Positions 33,201 to 46,518 of a DNA stretch of 64,000 nucleotides are shown here, one piece after another. Source of the DNA: Kalaharituber pfeilii (Eukaryota; Ascomycota; Pezizomycetes; Pezizales; Pezizaceae); the NCBI GenBank assembly GCA_015179045.1, contig WHUZ01000003.1:1-64000 (forward strand), read 5' to 3'. The first letter of the stretch is position 1; the number at the start of each line of letters is the position of its first letter. The notes below the pieces were generated by a model. The model was not told the DNA's origin. It made no database searches and saw nothing but the letters and a program-made list of their open reading frames with translations. Position numbers and translations under genes: made by a program.

Positions 33201-35567
33201 GACACTCCAACGCAGCAGCACCCCCTGAGAGGCCTTCCGTACGAGGCTAAGTTTGCTCTTCCGGAGGGTGTACGCACGAGCACGCCCCCAGCACCTCAAG
33301 AATCGTCAATGAATATCTCCTCTCCGGTAGGCGCGAGTAATAATGGTCCCTCAGCCAATACTTTGGGCAAACAGGTTTCTAAACTTACACCACCATTGGC
33401 ACCAACTGTTCCAGTTACTTTGGGTGACCAACTCACCCGTGCAGTTACTCCTTCAGACTCTCCTCAACAAAAGCAGGAGCCTTTCAACGAGAATATAGGC
33501 CGAAGTGGAACTCCTATGCAAGGAGGGAGATCACCAGCTGGCTCTCCGCAACTTGGTCCTGGTAGCTTCTCAAAGGGCTCAATCATTGAACGCGATTTGC
33601 GAGCTTTCCCAGTCCGGAGGCCAGCAGGGCTGCAGATTCATTGGCCTACCATGGATGGCATTTTGAATGGAGATTCCGAGCTTCCGCCACCTACCATCAA
33701 ACCGGCCAGAACTGTTACCAGATCCCTGTCCCAGAGAAGCTCACGAAGGGTTGGCGGTCGGAAAGGAAGCGGAAGAGATTCAGATGATTCTTTGCCTGAT
33801 ATTGACGAACGGCCTGAGCACCGATCTAGGAGCAGGCGGAGGGCAGAATCAACTGAGCGCCGAGGCCGCGGCTATAGCCGAAGGCCTGGTGAAAGGGAGG
33901 AATCAAGCAGTAGGATCAAGGGAAGCCATGTTCGATCTCCATCTAGTCCTTTGCCGTTTTCGCCACAGGCAGAGCATTATAGAGATGATGACGATGATGG
34001 GGAAGCTCAGGACCATCCTCGCAGGAGGAGAGCGGAGTCAACAGAGCGAGGCCGCAGCAGGAGTAAAACTGCTGGATCTGTTATGAGATCCCCTTCTAGT
34101 CCACTCCCGATGTCTCTAGAGGCTCGCTTTTACCGTGACGAGGAAGAAGATACTTTCGACGAGGACGAAAGCTACTACAGGCGAGCAGCCTCACGAAACA
34201 GGGCCCATTCTCGAGCTGCGTCCAGGGCTCGTGCGGAATCTAGAATCCGCGCTGAGTCTCGTGCGAGGGCTGAATCACGAGCGCGTGAACGCGAAGAGTC
34301 TCGGGTGAGGGCTGAATCCCGAGCACGTGGACGTGAAGAGTCTCGTACTCGAGCCGAATCTCGGGCTTTTTCTCGACACCCTGAGGAGACGCGTGGACGA
34401 ACGGTGCTGCGAGCACCAAACTTGACAAGATCGCCATCAAGTCCCCTTCTTATGTCTCCTGAGGCCAACTTCTACCGTTATGATGATGATGAGGAGGAAG
34501 AGGAACGATTCAGAGCAAGGTCAAGAAGGAGGGAGGAGTCTCGTCCACGAGGCAGGCAACGAGGAGAATCGCAAATCAGAGGGTCAATAGATGAAGAGGA
34601 TGAGTCCGACTTGCGACGATCTCGCTCTGAGAGAACGCTCACGAACTGGGCGAAGCAATTTGGGCGTAGTGCTTCCGTTGACAGAAGGCCATCTATCCAA
34701 GAACTACCTGCTAGAGCGATGTCAATCAAGGGACTTCCAGCTACACCGAAGGCATGGAAGGAGTCCCTGTCGAGAGGGCAATCCCCGGCTCCTACGCCTT
34801 CACGAGGAAGGTCTCCTGCTCCGGGCAGGTCTCCGCTTATGGGCACTCCACTGACTGCTAGCAGTCTCAACGAGTCATTGGCAACATCACCTAGGAGTTT
34901 TGCAGGTAGCGGAAGTGCAATATCACCATCTCCCCGACTCATTGATAGAGCAAGATCTCAATCAAGGGGCCCTTCCAGCGGTGTACCTAGCATCATGCGA
35001 AGCCTTGACCTGCCCTACCGTGAGAGCCCGCTCGGTGCCGACCACAGGTCCTCTAGAGGCGAAGTCCCTGACGTCCCACATATCCCCAATGTCAGCCGAA
35101 GCCAGTCTGTCTCCAGCCACTCTCGGAACGCCGCCATGGGCAAACCCGTCCCCGCACCACTTAAGCGCACAAGCTTCTACCCCACACCCAAAGTCCAAAC
35201 CCCCGGCTCTCCTCCACCTCTCCCCATCGACATGCCCGTGCACCCAGCTCTCCAGCTCAACCCATGCATCAACGGCACCAATAGGATCTCCGCCGGCCGT
35301 AACTCGTACTTCAGACTTGGTGGCGGTGGCACAATACGTCGACAGAACACGTCTGTGGATTTGGGGAGCCATATCCAGAATCTAGATAGCGTGTTCGCAC
35401 AGGATGTCACGGGTGCAAAGGCCTCCAGGAATCATAACGATTTGTTTATTTCGATTGGGATGAGCCAGACGTGTATAGAGGAGGAGAAGAAGACGGGGAG
35501 GATGTCGCCGCCCGTAATCTCGACGACCGGATTAGGGACTGACCCGAGGTTGGGGACGCCGATCTAA
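30266..35567 (+). CDS. WD40/helical-repeat protein, Gemin5-like, with SR-rich tail
   Basis: Large scaffold protein whose function in filamentous fungi is unknown; the best family resemblance is Gem-associated protein 5-type WD40 plus TPR-like architecture. Eight exons: 30266-30679, 30732-30855, 30906-31217, 31295-32145, 32207-32350, 32413-32560, 32611-32730 and 32783-35567, with introns of 50-77 bp carrying CTGAC or CTAAC branches. WD blades include SMDASREAIVWDFRDG, GNVILFDPAR, TRDGDLRVWS and ETTIWDVRNK. The helical part is AMLRMW-like (LTAVMLRMWLGELDQNSLS, VILAAYLWKSDWKKL, WGEYAAANHDSALAARC). The last 900 residues are disordered, with RAESRAR repeats and three RSPSSPLP modules. The first blade needs one more G in the run 30535-30539 (EG to GFGQVV). 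With it the exons sum to 1633 codons (1632 aa). The Gemin5 label is inference. Confidence 0.75.
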
Positions 35568-36924
35568 ATGACATAGCATTGAATAGGGCCTTGTGTCCTG
35601 ATATTCCTGAATTAAAACCTTGCTGTTAAATTTTCTTTTTTTACTATCGTTGCCTGAACGTGACTTTCTATCCAATTTTCGTTTGTTTCGCTTTTTTGGT
35701 CTTTCGTTTCATTTTTCTCTACTCCTATACATATTTTTATCTCCTTGCTCTTGTTCTTTGCTTGTGCTTTTTGCAAACAAATAATACCACCTCTTTTCTT
35801 TTTTTTTTTTAAAAAAAAAAATGGCATTATTAATGATTTTTACGCCATATCTTGGGCAGATCAGGTGAAGAGGTGAAGAGGTTTAGTTGGAGGATTTGGA
35901 AGACTTTAGGGCTATTTTTTTTTTTGTGTGTGTGTGTTGGTCTTGTGGACGGCGATTTTTTTGGAATTGGGGATTGTTTTTCCTTCAAGAATAGGAGATA
36001 CATTATGGGAACGAAGGCGTGGGTTTTCGGTTTGTTGGCTAGTTTGGGTAGTTGATCAGGCGGTGAGTGATGGGTTTAGGACTTTCGTTTCCTTCCTTTC
36101 TTTTTTCGCCCTTTTGTTTGTTTGATATTTGCATTTTTTTTTTTTTTTTATTTCCCTCGTATTCACGTTTATGTGTATCTTTTTTTTTTTTTTTTTGGTG
36201 CTTGGACTGTGTGTATCGTATATGCGTAGTAGTTCCTTGATCTCGTTAGGGTCGGTAAGAAATGAGAAGGAAAAACAGAAGCTATATCCAGCGAAAGAGA
36301 TTTTTTTTTCTTTTATTTTCCCCCCTTTTTCTTATTTACCTCCTCGGTTACCTTCCACCTAAACCAATAATATTTCCCCCCCCTCCTTCTCGTTTCCTCG
36401 TTTGTAGAACAGTTTACTAGTATTTTTCTCACCATCACCATCACTACCACTATTTGATATTTATTATTGTTTCCAACTATATTTATCACCCCCTCGACCA
36501 ACGATACATTATTTGTTTTTGCTGTGGCGTGCTTAGTAATTTATGTCGTACACACGTGTTTAAAAGTCCTGGCTACGAGATACCCGAGATCCCTCCCCTC
36601 TCTCTCCTTTTCCTCCTCCTCAAAAATAACAATGAAAAAAAAATTATAAAATATAAGAAAAAAAACATCCAAGGGCCCAATCTAAACATTGCCCTAACTT
36701 AACGACGGTCACGTGTCAATGAGCAAAATCGGTTCAGTTTCCAGAGCTTCAGGGTAACACCACGCCCGTAATCCTCCCCCTCCTGAACAAGGCAGATCAA
36801 GACGCAAATAATAGTCTGGATATCAAAAGTAGATCATTCATACTGCTACTTCTTTGAGAGTTATTGTGTTACCTTCCTGTACCCCCTTATCCTCTCCCAC
36901 CTCCGTTCACATTATGCCATAAGA

Positions 36925-36955
<31 letters not shown>

Positions 36956-37425
36956 CGAAGCGATACTTTATATATATGCCTAATTGTAATAATAATAATA
37001 ATAATAATAATCATAATTAGCAGCAAGAGCAATGCAAGGTTGTCTCTCAATCCTCCGTTCTATCCAGATCCCACAGGATCTCACCCCTTCAACCGAAATT
37101 ATGCAATCCGTTCCATGAGAGATAGAAAACGGGAACGAAAACAAACGAACAAAAAAAAAAAAAAAAAAAAAAAAAGATAGTCCCCTCTAAACTGTTCTCA
37201 GTTTCCTGCCCTCTGAAACTCCCATCCCCCATGGCCAATTTGATACAACGCCACCACCAAAAAAAAAAAAAAAAAAAAAAAAAAGAGACAACAAGCAAAG
37301 AAAAGTTCAATGCAATCCCCGGAAACCATCACAAAAAGAGAATAAAAAGAAAGCCCAATTAAAAGTACAATACTGAACGATCAAAACAACAACACCCCCA
37401 AAAGCAAATTCCAACCTGAGATGCT
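35568..37425. other. Convergent 3' region with homopolymer tracts
   Basis: No gene. Contains several T-runs and A-runs, an (AAT)8 microsatellite (36988-37011) and two long A tracts, 37151-37175 (25 nt) and 37259-37284 (26 nt). It lies between convergent stop codons of the WD40 gene and MCH1. Confidence 0.6.
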
Positions 37426-39472
37426 TCAGATCGCCACCTTTCTCTCCACCCACCCTCCTCTTCCCCTCCACGCCCACACCCAACACATACATGCCACGGC
37501 AATACTGCTGCCCATGATCAAGAACGCCGTACTGTAACATTCTCTCCCATAACACACTGTATTTGAGGCATCTGCTAGGGTGCTCTGGACCCCCGCTTTA
37601 GTTCCAGAACCAAGCGCTCCAAACGCATTGATCATGTTGCCGAGATGCCTCTGTCCTTTAGCGGCATTGTCGTAGTTGACCGCAAAGATGATTCCAAATA
37701 ACGTGGCTCCGATGGCGGGCGCAACGGCGATTATACCCCAGTTTGTGCCAAAGTTTTCAACACCCCAGACGACACTGACAACGGTTGGCTGTAGCACTCT
37801 CCACATCAGCATCTACGCCCTCAGATATTATGCACGACGCTGAAGGTTCATGAAATACTTACTGCAAGTGTAAACACCGCCCCGTATCCTGCACCCATCG
37901 CACTACTCACAATCCAGAACAATTCCGGCTTCTGATCGACCGCTCCCAAGGCCACAAACAACTGCGCAAAGCACATCAGCGCTGCAAACGCAACCAGCAA
38001 ATACATCCTCGACAACGTCGGCTTTCTGTGGTTCCTAATTGCCGGCCCGGCAGCTTCCTCTGAGCCTACAACAGGGACCACCGGTGCAAGGTAATCTGAT
38101 AGCGAGCCTGCAATGAGACGGGCGACAGTGGACGTAAAAGCAATAATCGACACGTGCGTCGCAGTGTCGACAGGTTCTAGACGGAGCGGGATAACAGAGG
38201 GACCCTCTAACAAGGACTGTGGGTCATATAATGCGCGAATCAACGTGCCCATCTGGAAAGCATTAGCATGGGGGAGGCGGAATGAGGAGTTCTCCTATAT
38301 TGCCAGTTAGGGCAGCTAGGAGGCGAGGACAAACATTATTGATAAACGACTCTCCTGGACCAGTCGTCATGAAAACTCCCACAAAGAACCACCACATCGT
38401 CGGATCGCTCAAAAACTCTCTTGTCTTTGCATCTAACAACCCCGTGTCTTTCTGAGCCCCACAAATTTCCACCGCTTGCCTTGTAATCGCTTCAGTGCCA
38501 TAATTCCTCGAATGTGATCCCACAAGTAGTGACGACTCCTCAGTGTTTTCTTCATCCGCAGCAGTAGCCATTTGTGCATTATTCACCTCCGGTGAAATAG
38601 TCAAACTGATACCACCAAATATTCCGACGGTCGTAAGGAGCCCCGCGAAAAACACAAACGCTTTAATGATGTCTACCTCTCCAACAATTCCCTCCTGGTG
38701 AAAGAACCGGCTAACAAGCTGCGCTTCCCACAAACTACTCAGCCCGAAGGCTGCGATCGGTAAGGCCAGTGCTATGCCCCTACTGTCGCCAGTGAAGTTT
38801 TTTCGCGCAGGTTGTGACGCCAGAGAAGTACATGCTTGCAGTCCCACTCCCGATGAACACGAAGGCAATAAACATGACATAGAAAGGAAGATTGTATGCG
38901 AACGCATACGCCGCAAGGAGGTAACTCGGGCCAAAAAAGCAAGAGGCGAGGAGGGAGAGCTTCGCCGGTCCATAGCGATCACATATAGCCCCGAAAATAG
39001 GTACCCTATCATGAAGAGAGGATTAGCTATTTCTTTTTCCTAATTTGGCAAAGATCCATGACTAGCAGCTAGAGGGGTAACGTACGGAATATACATCCCC
39101 AATTCCCCGGCAATAGATATCGCATTTATTTGCATTTGCGTGAATCCCAATTTATCCTGGAAAATCGGCGCCCATAGCGAGAAGAGTAGTAAGCTCCCAG
39201 CGCATAAACTACGAGGGAAATCCATTCATTTAGCTTGCAGTTCCTTTTTGAGTGACTGGAGAGAAGCGCATGACTCACCAGTTCAGCATAGCGCTGCAAA
39301 ACGCTATTATCTGCGTTCGCCACCTAGCCGAGCTCGCGGCCCTGCCTGCAAGCTGTATAATCTCGCCATCACAGATGGTATCAACGGAGCCAGCTGCTAT
39401 CGTCGACGCCGGTGATATCGGGAGTGTGCCCGCCTTTGGCATGTCGTCTTTCGGGTTCGGAGGCGAGCTCAT
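37426..39472 (-). CDS. MCH1: Major facilitator transporter, MCH1 family
   Basis: Probable vacuolar membrane MFS transporter of the Mch1 (monocarboxylate-transporter-homologue) family; the substrate is unknown. Minus-strand exons are 39472-39279, 39208-39086, 39005-38335, 38252-37863 and 37812-37426. Introns are 70, 80, 82 and 50 bp. Diagnostic segments are SLWAPIFQDKLGFTQMQIN, AISIAGELGMYIP, VPIFGAICDRYGPAKLSLL, GIALALPIAAFGLSSLWEAQ, FFVGVFMTTGPGESFINN, HVSIIAFTSTVARLIAGSL and VVWGVENFGTNWGI. There are about 12 membrane spans, with a hydrophilic loop (EENTEESSLLVG) in the middle. In exon 3 the frame slips at a 6-A run (38798-38803 on the opposite strand): five As give the conserved CAKNFTGD. 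With that change the protein is 587 aa. The ATG at 39472 is the first in frame. Confidence 0.88.
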
Positions 39473-40839
39473 GGTGGAGTGGGTGCCAAGGTGCGAGACC
39501 ACAAGCTGCGGGATGGCGGAGAGAAGTCGGAATGGAAGTGGGTGTGGGGGGGGGGAGGGTGGTGAAGGAGAGAGGACGGGGACGACGGGATGTTTATAGG
39601 AAGCGTGTGCAAAACAACGAGGTCACCTGCTTAGCTACTATGTACTTGGTACGGAAGCTACATACAAGCACTACTTACCTAATACCCTTGCTAGCTCTTG
39701 GGGCGGGCCGGGGTAGCTTCCTTGCCGGGGTGGGAGCTCCAGCATACCTGCTCTGTGCCCTACTCTGTGCCCACAGCACCGCTACCAAAGCGCACACTGC
39801 AGCATCAATCAGCATTGGCGCTGCTTCACATTGGTTGCATGCCAAGCGATCTCACATTCCAGCGCGCTGAGTGCATCAGCTCGCGGTAATGACGCGACGG
39901 TGCGCTCTGCCGAGACACAGCATTCGCAGGCAAGGCGCGCAGGCACGCAGCACGGAGGCACAGGCGCATCACACACGCGCGTCATACAGGCAGCGTGCAG
40001 CCGCGCAGGCCGCTCGCCCTGCTGTGCTAACTGGATTCTGCACCCCCCTCCCCCGCGCATCGCTTTTTCAGAAAAACCGCCCCAGCACTGCGCATCCCCC
40101 AGCAATCTTGTAGATCTCGTGACTCCCGGTTCCGCATCCCCCTTTCCGGCTGTGGATGCCCCACTGGCACCCCTCCACGCCCTCTGCCCTGACCCGCCCG
40201 CAAGCGCGTATTCCCCCCCCCACCCGCCATCGGCCAGCGTCGATTCTTCTTTATACCCATTCACCTTGCTGGGTGATTCCCCCAGTAGTACAGGCAGAGG
40301 AGCGAGATGACAGAGGCGAGCGGAGTCTGTGTTTGGTTAGGGAGACATATTGAGTACCTGTTGCCATTCCTTCCCTGTAAAGTTTGACGTCGGTAAGCAA
40401 CAGAGCCTTGCGAAGCTACCGAACCCAAACCCTCGCTAGTAGAACTTTTGAATTACCAGAGACTGACCTGACGAGCCGTGGTGATAGCCCAAAGGGCAGA
40501 TATTATCCTCTGTAGGGCATACGCACATAGCAGACTATATAATTAGTACCTTCTATAGCGACTTACCATGATTCTTAATATCATGGTACATGGTACATTA
40601 TAAACGAACTGCTTGATTCAACACATAACGCCCAATCAGACCACAAACAATACCGAATCCTCACGAATAATTTCGTAACACAATTTTTTATAAGAAAAGA
40701 ACAATAATCATGGGCTGAATAACATGAACAGACCGTCACGATACATGGCGACCATAACTCCTTGCTATATGTCGACAGAGAAGGGAAGAAAGATTATGCG
40801 TTTTAAAAGGAAAGGGCATAATATCAACATGGGCCACTG
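39473..40839. other. Intergenic region between the Q-rich gene and MCH1
   Basis: 1.37 kb between two tandem minus-strand genes. It is moderately GC-rich around 39700-40300, with a G-run at 39543-39554 and C-runs. Overlapping open frames on both strands show no domain. No RNA gene recognised. Confidence 0.5.
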
Positions 40840-43800
40840 TTACGCAACACAATCATCATCATTGATTACCACTATAGCACTGTTTCCAGAAACGCCTTTG
40901 CTTTTGTCTTTCAGTGACTCGCCGCTGCTATCGTTCCTCGTATTGTGACCTTGAGACGAAGCGCCGGAACGTTTCTGAGTTGCGGCTAGCACAGCAGCAG
41001 ACATTTTTCGCCCGCCTGTACTCTTCAGTCGGGGCCCGCGTTTAACAAGAGGTGGAGGGAGGTTGATTTGCTTCGCCGATGACGCGCCAACTAAATCACT
41101 AGTAACCATATCGTCATCCGACTTTTCGCCATCTGTAGTAGGTTAGTATATCTACACATAACTAATTAAGATAAAACTGTGAACATCAGCCATACCAGCG
41201 TCGGGTGCGCCTTCATCAGATTCGGCGTCCAGTTTCAGGTGAAAACATCTCACATGTTTCTCCCATTCCTTTGCTGTGTCAAAGTCCCATGTTTGCCCTT
41301 CTCTAGCACCTTTCCTCTTTTGTTCCGCTGTGATTGGCCTGGAACATCCAGTCCACAGGCATGGATATCCACCATGCGATGCGATCATATTGTGAGCCTT
41401 TACGACGTGTTTATGTAAAGTGCCGATATCATGTCGTTCAGCAAGGCAATGCCTCCATTGGCATTTGAAAAGCTGGAAATTTTGGCCTTTGGCTGATTCT
41501 GGTGAATGATCAAAGGTTCGCGCCGAGGGTGCCGAAATCCTTTTCCTGGGCTTATCCTTTTCCTGAAATTCCACCTCATCAATGGTCCGTTTTGCGCGGT
41601 TGTTTTGGTCTAATGTACCACGATTGTTCTGGATATTACGTCTCGGCTCTATGACAACAGCAGCTAGTTGCGCACGTGAAGGTGTTTCCCCTCGGTTGAT
41701 TGGAGTGAATGAAGTCCCAAATGCAGCGAATTTTGAAGGGGTGCCTGAGAAATGCGGCGATACAACTAGCCGTTCAACATCGGCTACAGAGGTATAAGGA
41801 CCAGTGGCCCATCGCCAGCGCGATTCACTTTCTTGTTTAGAAGGTTTAGTTTGAATATCTGCAGTGTCCCCTGCAATCGTAACACGACGACCCTCGTCAT
41901 TCTTCATTTTGGAAGTAGAGGCGTGAGCTGCTACAGCTGCTCCTAGCAATCCGCCCATTGAGACACTATTCCGTCCTTTTATTTTGGTCGGTTGTGAGGC
42001 CTCTAAATCTAGTTCAATGTCTTTATAACGGATATTTTTTTGCTGCAATATTTCTGGCTTTGGCATCGTCTGGTATTCGTCCTTTGTGAGTTTCTTTCCC
42101 CACGACTTCCTGACCTGAGGACTGGTAATGGGCAACGGAACCTCATTTACTGGCGTCGGATGCCTCGAAACGGTCGGTAGATCACTCATTACCAAGTCAT
42201 CGTCATCATTGCATTCCACTGGCTTCGCGTGTTTTGAAAATCCTGCGGGTGAGGGGTCCAGTAAGTCCCATCTCAGAGTCTCCAAGTCACAGTTCCTATC
42301 AAGGTATTCTCCCAAATTATCCAATAGGGGGAGAAGGTGACTGTTGAGCGCTGCCATACTTGGGTGTCTTCCGGTTGCTAACAAAACATCCCGAGCTATT
42401 GTTCTCGGATTATATGTTGATCTTCGTGCAGCCTTTCTTTTGGATATTCGTTTAACGATTGGTTCACCGCGGAAGAGTTTCAATGGGATTGGTTGGTCTG
42501 CCGCATGTGGAACCTGCGCTTGGGACAATGGTACCGAATCCTCGAGAGTTGGGGTGAAAGGTGTGCTCCCTGCATCAAATTGGTTGATGGGCCGTCCATT
42601 TTCAACTGGAAGAGGTACCATACCAACCATTGGGGCGACAGGGGCAATCTGAACCGTAGATACTGGGGGAATAGTGGGTGCAGGAGGGGGAAGTGGAGTT
42701 TCCTGGAACTGAACCCCAACACTGAGTTCAAACTGTTTCTTATTTTCATTTGCAGATATATGGCTAAGTAGAGGAGGCATAGAATGGTTGACATTGTTAT
42801 CCTCTGGAATAGGTTTAGTCGGCTTTATCTGCTCGGGGGTATTCACTGAAGTACCCTGTTGTTCAGGATCTTTGTGCGTACGCCACTCGAGTGCAAGGTC
42901 ATCGTCACTATCACCGTGAAGATGCAGAGCTGGGTTTTCAAAGCCCTCCATCGCAAGGAATGGCTGCTGTGCCTGGGCAGGTTTCTCAGGTGGAGAATCA
43001 TGCCAAAGAAGATGTGGTGCAACAAATTGTTTGTCAGCCAATATACGCCCTTGTTGTGTGGTAGATGATGCGAATTTCACACTTTGAGGTGTTGAATTCC
43101 TGGACACAGGTTGATGGGATTGCGGCATATAGGTAGGCTCGATTCCTGGAGGGTTGGATGTATTGTAGGAAGCTCGGTCAGAGGATACATTCGAAGCTTG
43201 AATAGACGAAGTTGATTGCTGTATTCGGCCACTGGTCAGAGCTTCGCGGGAAGTAATTGCTATCCATTCCTGCTCAGTGTTCGGAGAATCTCCTACTGTG
43301 TTTGCGGGTTCAAGGTCGCTATCCACTGGATTACCAGGAGCAGTTTGTATCTGATTTTGCCTGCCTCGCGGCTTTGCCTGAATAGATGCAGACTGAGGTT
43401 TTTGTGGAGATTGTGCAGTCAGATGCTCAACTACCGGAGATGTTTCTGGTGTTGTATTGCATGATACCGCAACGTTTTCTGATGATTCCATCGGGGTATC
43501 CTCCAGTGGAGTCACTTCATTGTATTTTCCCGGCTGTGCCAAGGTTATCATATTGTATTCATTCAATCTTGTGGCACCTAGCAATGCCCTTGCCAAAGCA
43601 GATCTTTCAAAGAGATATTGATTGCACTCAAGAGCCTCGCAAAGCATGGCAAATGTAGGGTTTTTGTTCAAAAGACTCACCACGTAGTCGACTGACAGAT
43701 GTCTGTTGCCCAAACCGTTGTTTGCTATGTGGTTAGAGGTAACTGTGGCCAGTTTAACTTTATCCTGATCAAGCCAAATAGGGCTACTTCGAGGAGGTAC

Positions 43801-46518
43801 GGCTGCCGCAGTTAATGATGGCTGGGAATCTGGCTTGGACATAGACTCCTCTTGTTGAGCATCAGGGAAAGGGCAGGAGGGGGAATGCACGGATGTTGAT
43901 AGGGATGACCCCACTCTGTGAGTAGCCTGTACATTGGCTGGTGAGGACCCGGAGTGGTTATTTTTCACATTTGACACCCCATAGGCAGCATTAGAAGTGG
44001 AAGGCAATTGTGGTTGTTGCGGAGAAGCGACAGAAGATTGCCTGTGAAGCTCATGGTTAGAGACTGCCCGGCTTTGGTGCGGGATTGGATGGTACACATT
44101 GCTGCGTGAAGGACTCGGAGCTGCCGCATGGTCGCTCCGAAATTCCATGTGCAATTGTGAAGCCTGCTGTTCGGTCATGTGATGCCTAGATAGTTGCGAA
44201 GGGTTACTGCCAATTTCTTTTGAGTTCAACTGTCCACCATGTGATACATCGAACTCCGAGGCCGAAGGGCCGTCAGGTGTATTAACATTGTTATTGGCGG
44301 AAACACTTTGCGTTCTACTCTTCGACATTTCTTGAGGTTCTGGAGTTGGACTGGCCTTCCCGCCCCCAGAAAGCACACCTCCTTTCTTCACATTTTCCCA
44401 AACCGCATGAAATCCAGCAGGATCCAGAGTCTGATACTGCCTCATACGTTTCACCATCTCCCGCATATGCTTCTCCATCTCCGCATAATCTATTTGCTTC
44501 ATTTCTGGCGCAGGAGGTGAAAGGACCGGAGCTGGAGTTTCCAGGGATGGAGAGGCTGCGGTACGCTTTGGGTGTTGCTGAGGCGGAAGTGTATGTTGCG
44601 CTTGTGGACTATGCAGGCCCGAGACTGGATCATGCAGTTCATGAGGTTGCGAATTTGGTAATGTATAGGGCTTGGGGGGGGACTCCATATCTGCCTGCCT
44701 TTGAAGTTGAATGCTAGGTGTGGAATGCGCACGAGGTTGCGATTGATGCTCAATCAATCTTTGGGATTGCACTTCCGGAGGCTTTTGAGCTTGAGTGTTG
44801 GGTTGCGCTAGTTGTGCCCCCTTCGCAGCAGCGGCTTGAGCAGCTTGTGCTACATTTGCTGTCTTTGCTTGCGCCTTTGCTTGTGCTTTTGCTTGTGCCA
44901 CAGCTTTTGCGTGAGCCAGAGCCAGAGCCTGGGCCTGCGCTTGCGCTTGCTGCTGTTGCTGTTGTAAGGCTGTTGGTGCCACTCTTGGAGAAGGCTTGCG
45001 TACTCCCGATGGCGGTGTTTGAATTCGAGATGGGGCTTGTGTGCTTGCTTTGGACTGTGGCTGGGTCAATGAATCTGTGTTAACATATAGTGCCTGTGAC
45101 CGTTGGGCTGGGGTGCTGAAACCCGAAGAGAAGTTTCGAGAGAAGTTTTGAGGTGGCTGGTCTGCTTGGGGATGATTGTATGTAGTCCTTTCCGAAGATG
45201 AAGAGGCCGCATACTGGGCATTGTAGTTATTGGATGTTCCATCGGAAGAGGCATGATTGATGGAATGAGCTTTATATGTGGTTGCGGGGGAATTCGATAT
45301 CCGGGGAGCTGAATATTGATAGTTCGTTAGGAAAGTTTGGAGGTCGCTTGAATCAAGCGCAGGTAACTGACCTTGAGCCCTTGAATTATTTGCTGCCTGT
45401 TGACTCTGGTAGTACAAACAAGAATCTTGGGCCTGAACAGCTTGGGGCAACTGTTGATATTGCTGACTCTGGTGCGGGTGCTGCGGTATTGGGCGAGAAT
45501 AAGCATTATAATCTTGGGATTGCGGAACTTGAGTTTGAGTTTGCGCATGAGGTGAAAGTGCTCTTCCTCGGTGCAATTGAGACTGATCCTGAAGCACAGA
45601 ACGAGACGCTGTTGAACCCATATCCGAAAAGCGAATTGTGGATTGATAATCTCTGCCTATAAATCCGGAGGCGGTGGTGGGAGCATGAGAATGCACAGTG
45701 TGCTTTCCTTGGACTTGAGATGATTGCACTTGGCCTTGGGTGTACCCAGAGAGTGTCGGAATCTGATGGGACGACTTGCAACCGGCCGCCTGGTAGCCTT
45801 GGGAATATGCACTCTGGGAAGGCTGCGTCGAGGTCGATACTGATTGCTGCGAACCGGCATGCAGGCCATGTGACTGGACCGCCACACTGTTTGTCGTTAC
45901 AATTCTTCCCGGCCCTGAGGTTTGTTGCTGGCCATAATACTGTGAAGTCACTGCTGGCTTCTGGCTCTGTAATGTATGGTGTGCTTGGGACTTCTGTTGC
46001 TGGAGCTGCCGCTGAGGCTGATGCAGGGTCAGTTGCTGCTGTTGAAAGTGCTGCTGCGACTGTTGCTGATGCTGCTGATAGACTGTATTATGCGGTTGCC
46101 GGTGTTTTAACGCAGGTGCTTGCGCGGTTGCGAGAGACGTCGCTGAGAGATACGAACTGCCCGCTCCCGATCCGCTTCTTCCAGCACCGACACTACCTAG
46201 GGCTGCCAACCTGCTAGCTTGAGCCGATTGAAGTGCATCATATCCTACCGAACTGTGACTGCTCTGATCTGCTCCTTGGGCCCCGCCTTGAGCCCCCCAT
46301 GCATTTTGAACAGCTATGGAATAATCCTGTTGCCTGGAAGAATAATCATGACTCCCTGCAGTTGTTGTGACATTGCTGCTGCCCGCCGGCGTCGACCCCA
46401 GGTAATGACTCACGGGAGACCTTTGTCCATTGTGCCGCTCTGTTCCATGTTGCTGTTGGTGCGCTTGAGGATAGTAGTACGGGTGATAACCCCCATAGCC
46501 AGTGTTGCTATCTGACAT
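40840..46518 (-). CDS. Giant Q/S-rich protein with C-terminal C2H2 zinc fingers
   Basis: Probable nuclear regulator; no specific ortholog recognised. There are two exons, 46518-41196 and 41132-40840, joined over a 63-bp intron with GTATGG, a perfect TACTAAC branch and CTACAG, giving 1871 aa. The first third is Gln/Ser/His/Tyr-rich low complexity with polyQ and QAQAQAL...AKAQAK runs. Islands likely to fold include MKQIDYAEMEKHMREMVKRMR, VSLLNKNPTFAMLCEALECN and YNPRTIARDVLLATGRHPS followed by ETLRWDLLDPSP. Two C2H2 fingers lie near the end: CQWRHC...HKHVVKAH and CLWTGC...KHVRCFH, both C-x4-C with H-x4-H. The tail is Lys/Ser-rich. The ATG at 46518 is in frame just after a stop-containing leader. 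Architecture suggests a chromatin or transcription co-regulator; that is inference. Confidence 0.82.

Noticed and set aside
41179..46515. Numerous + strand ORFs opposite the Q-rich gene
   Set aside because: They are antisense shadows of the CAG/CAA-rich coding strand.
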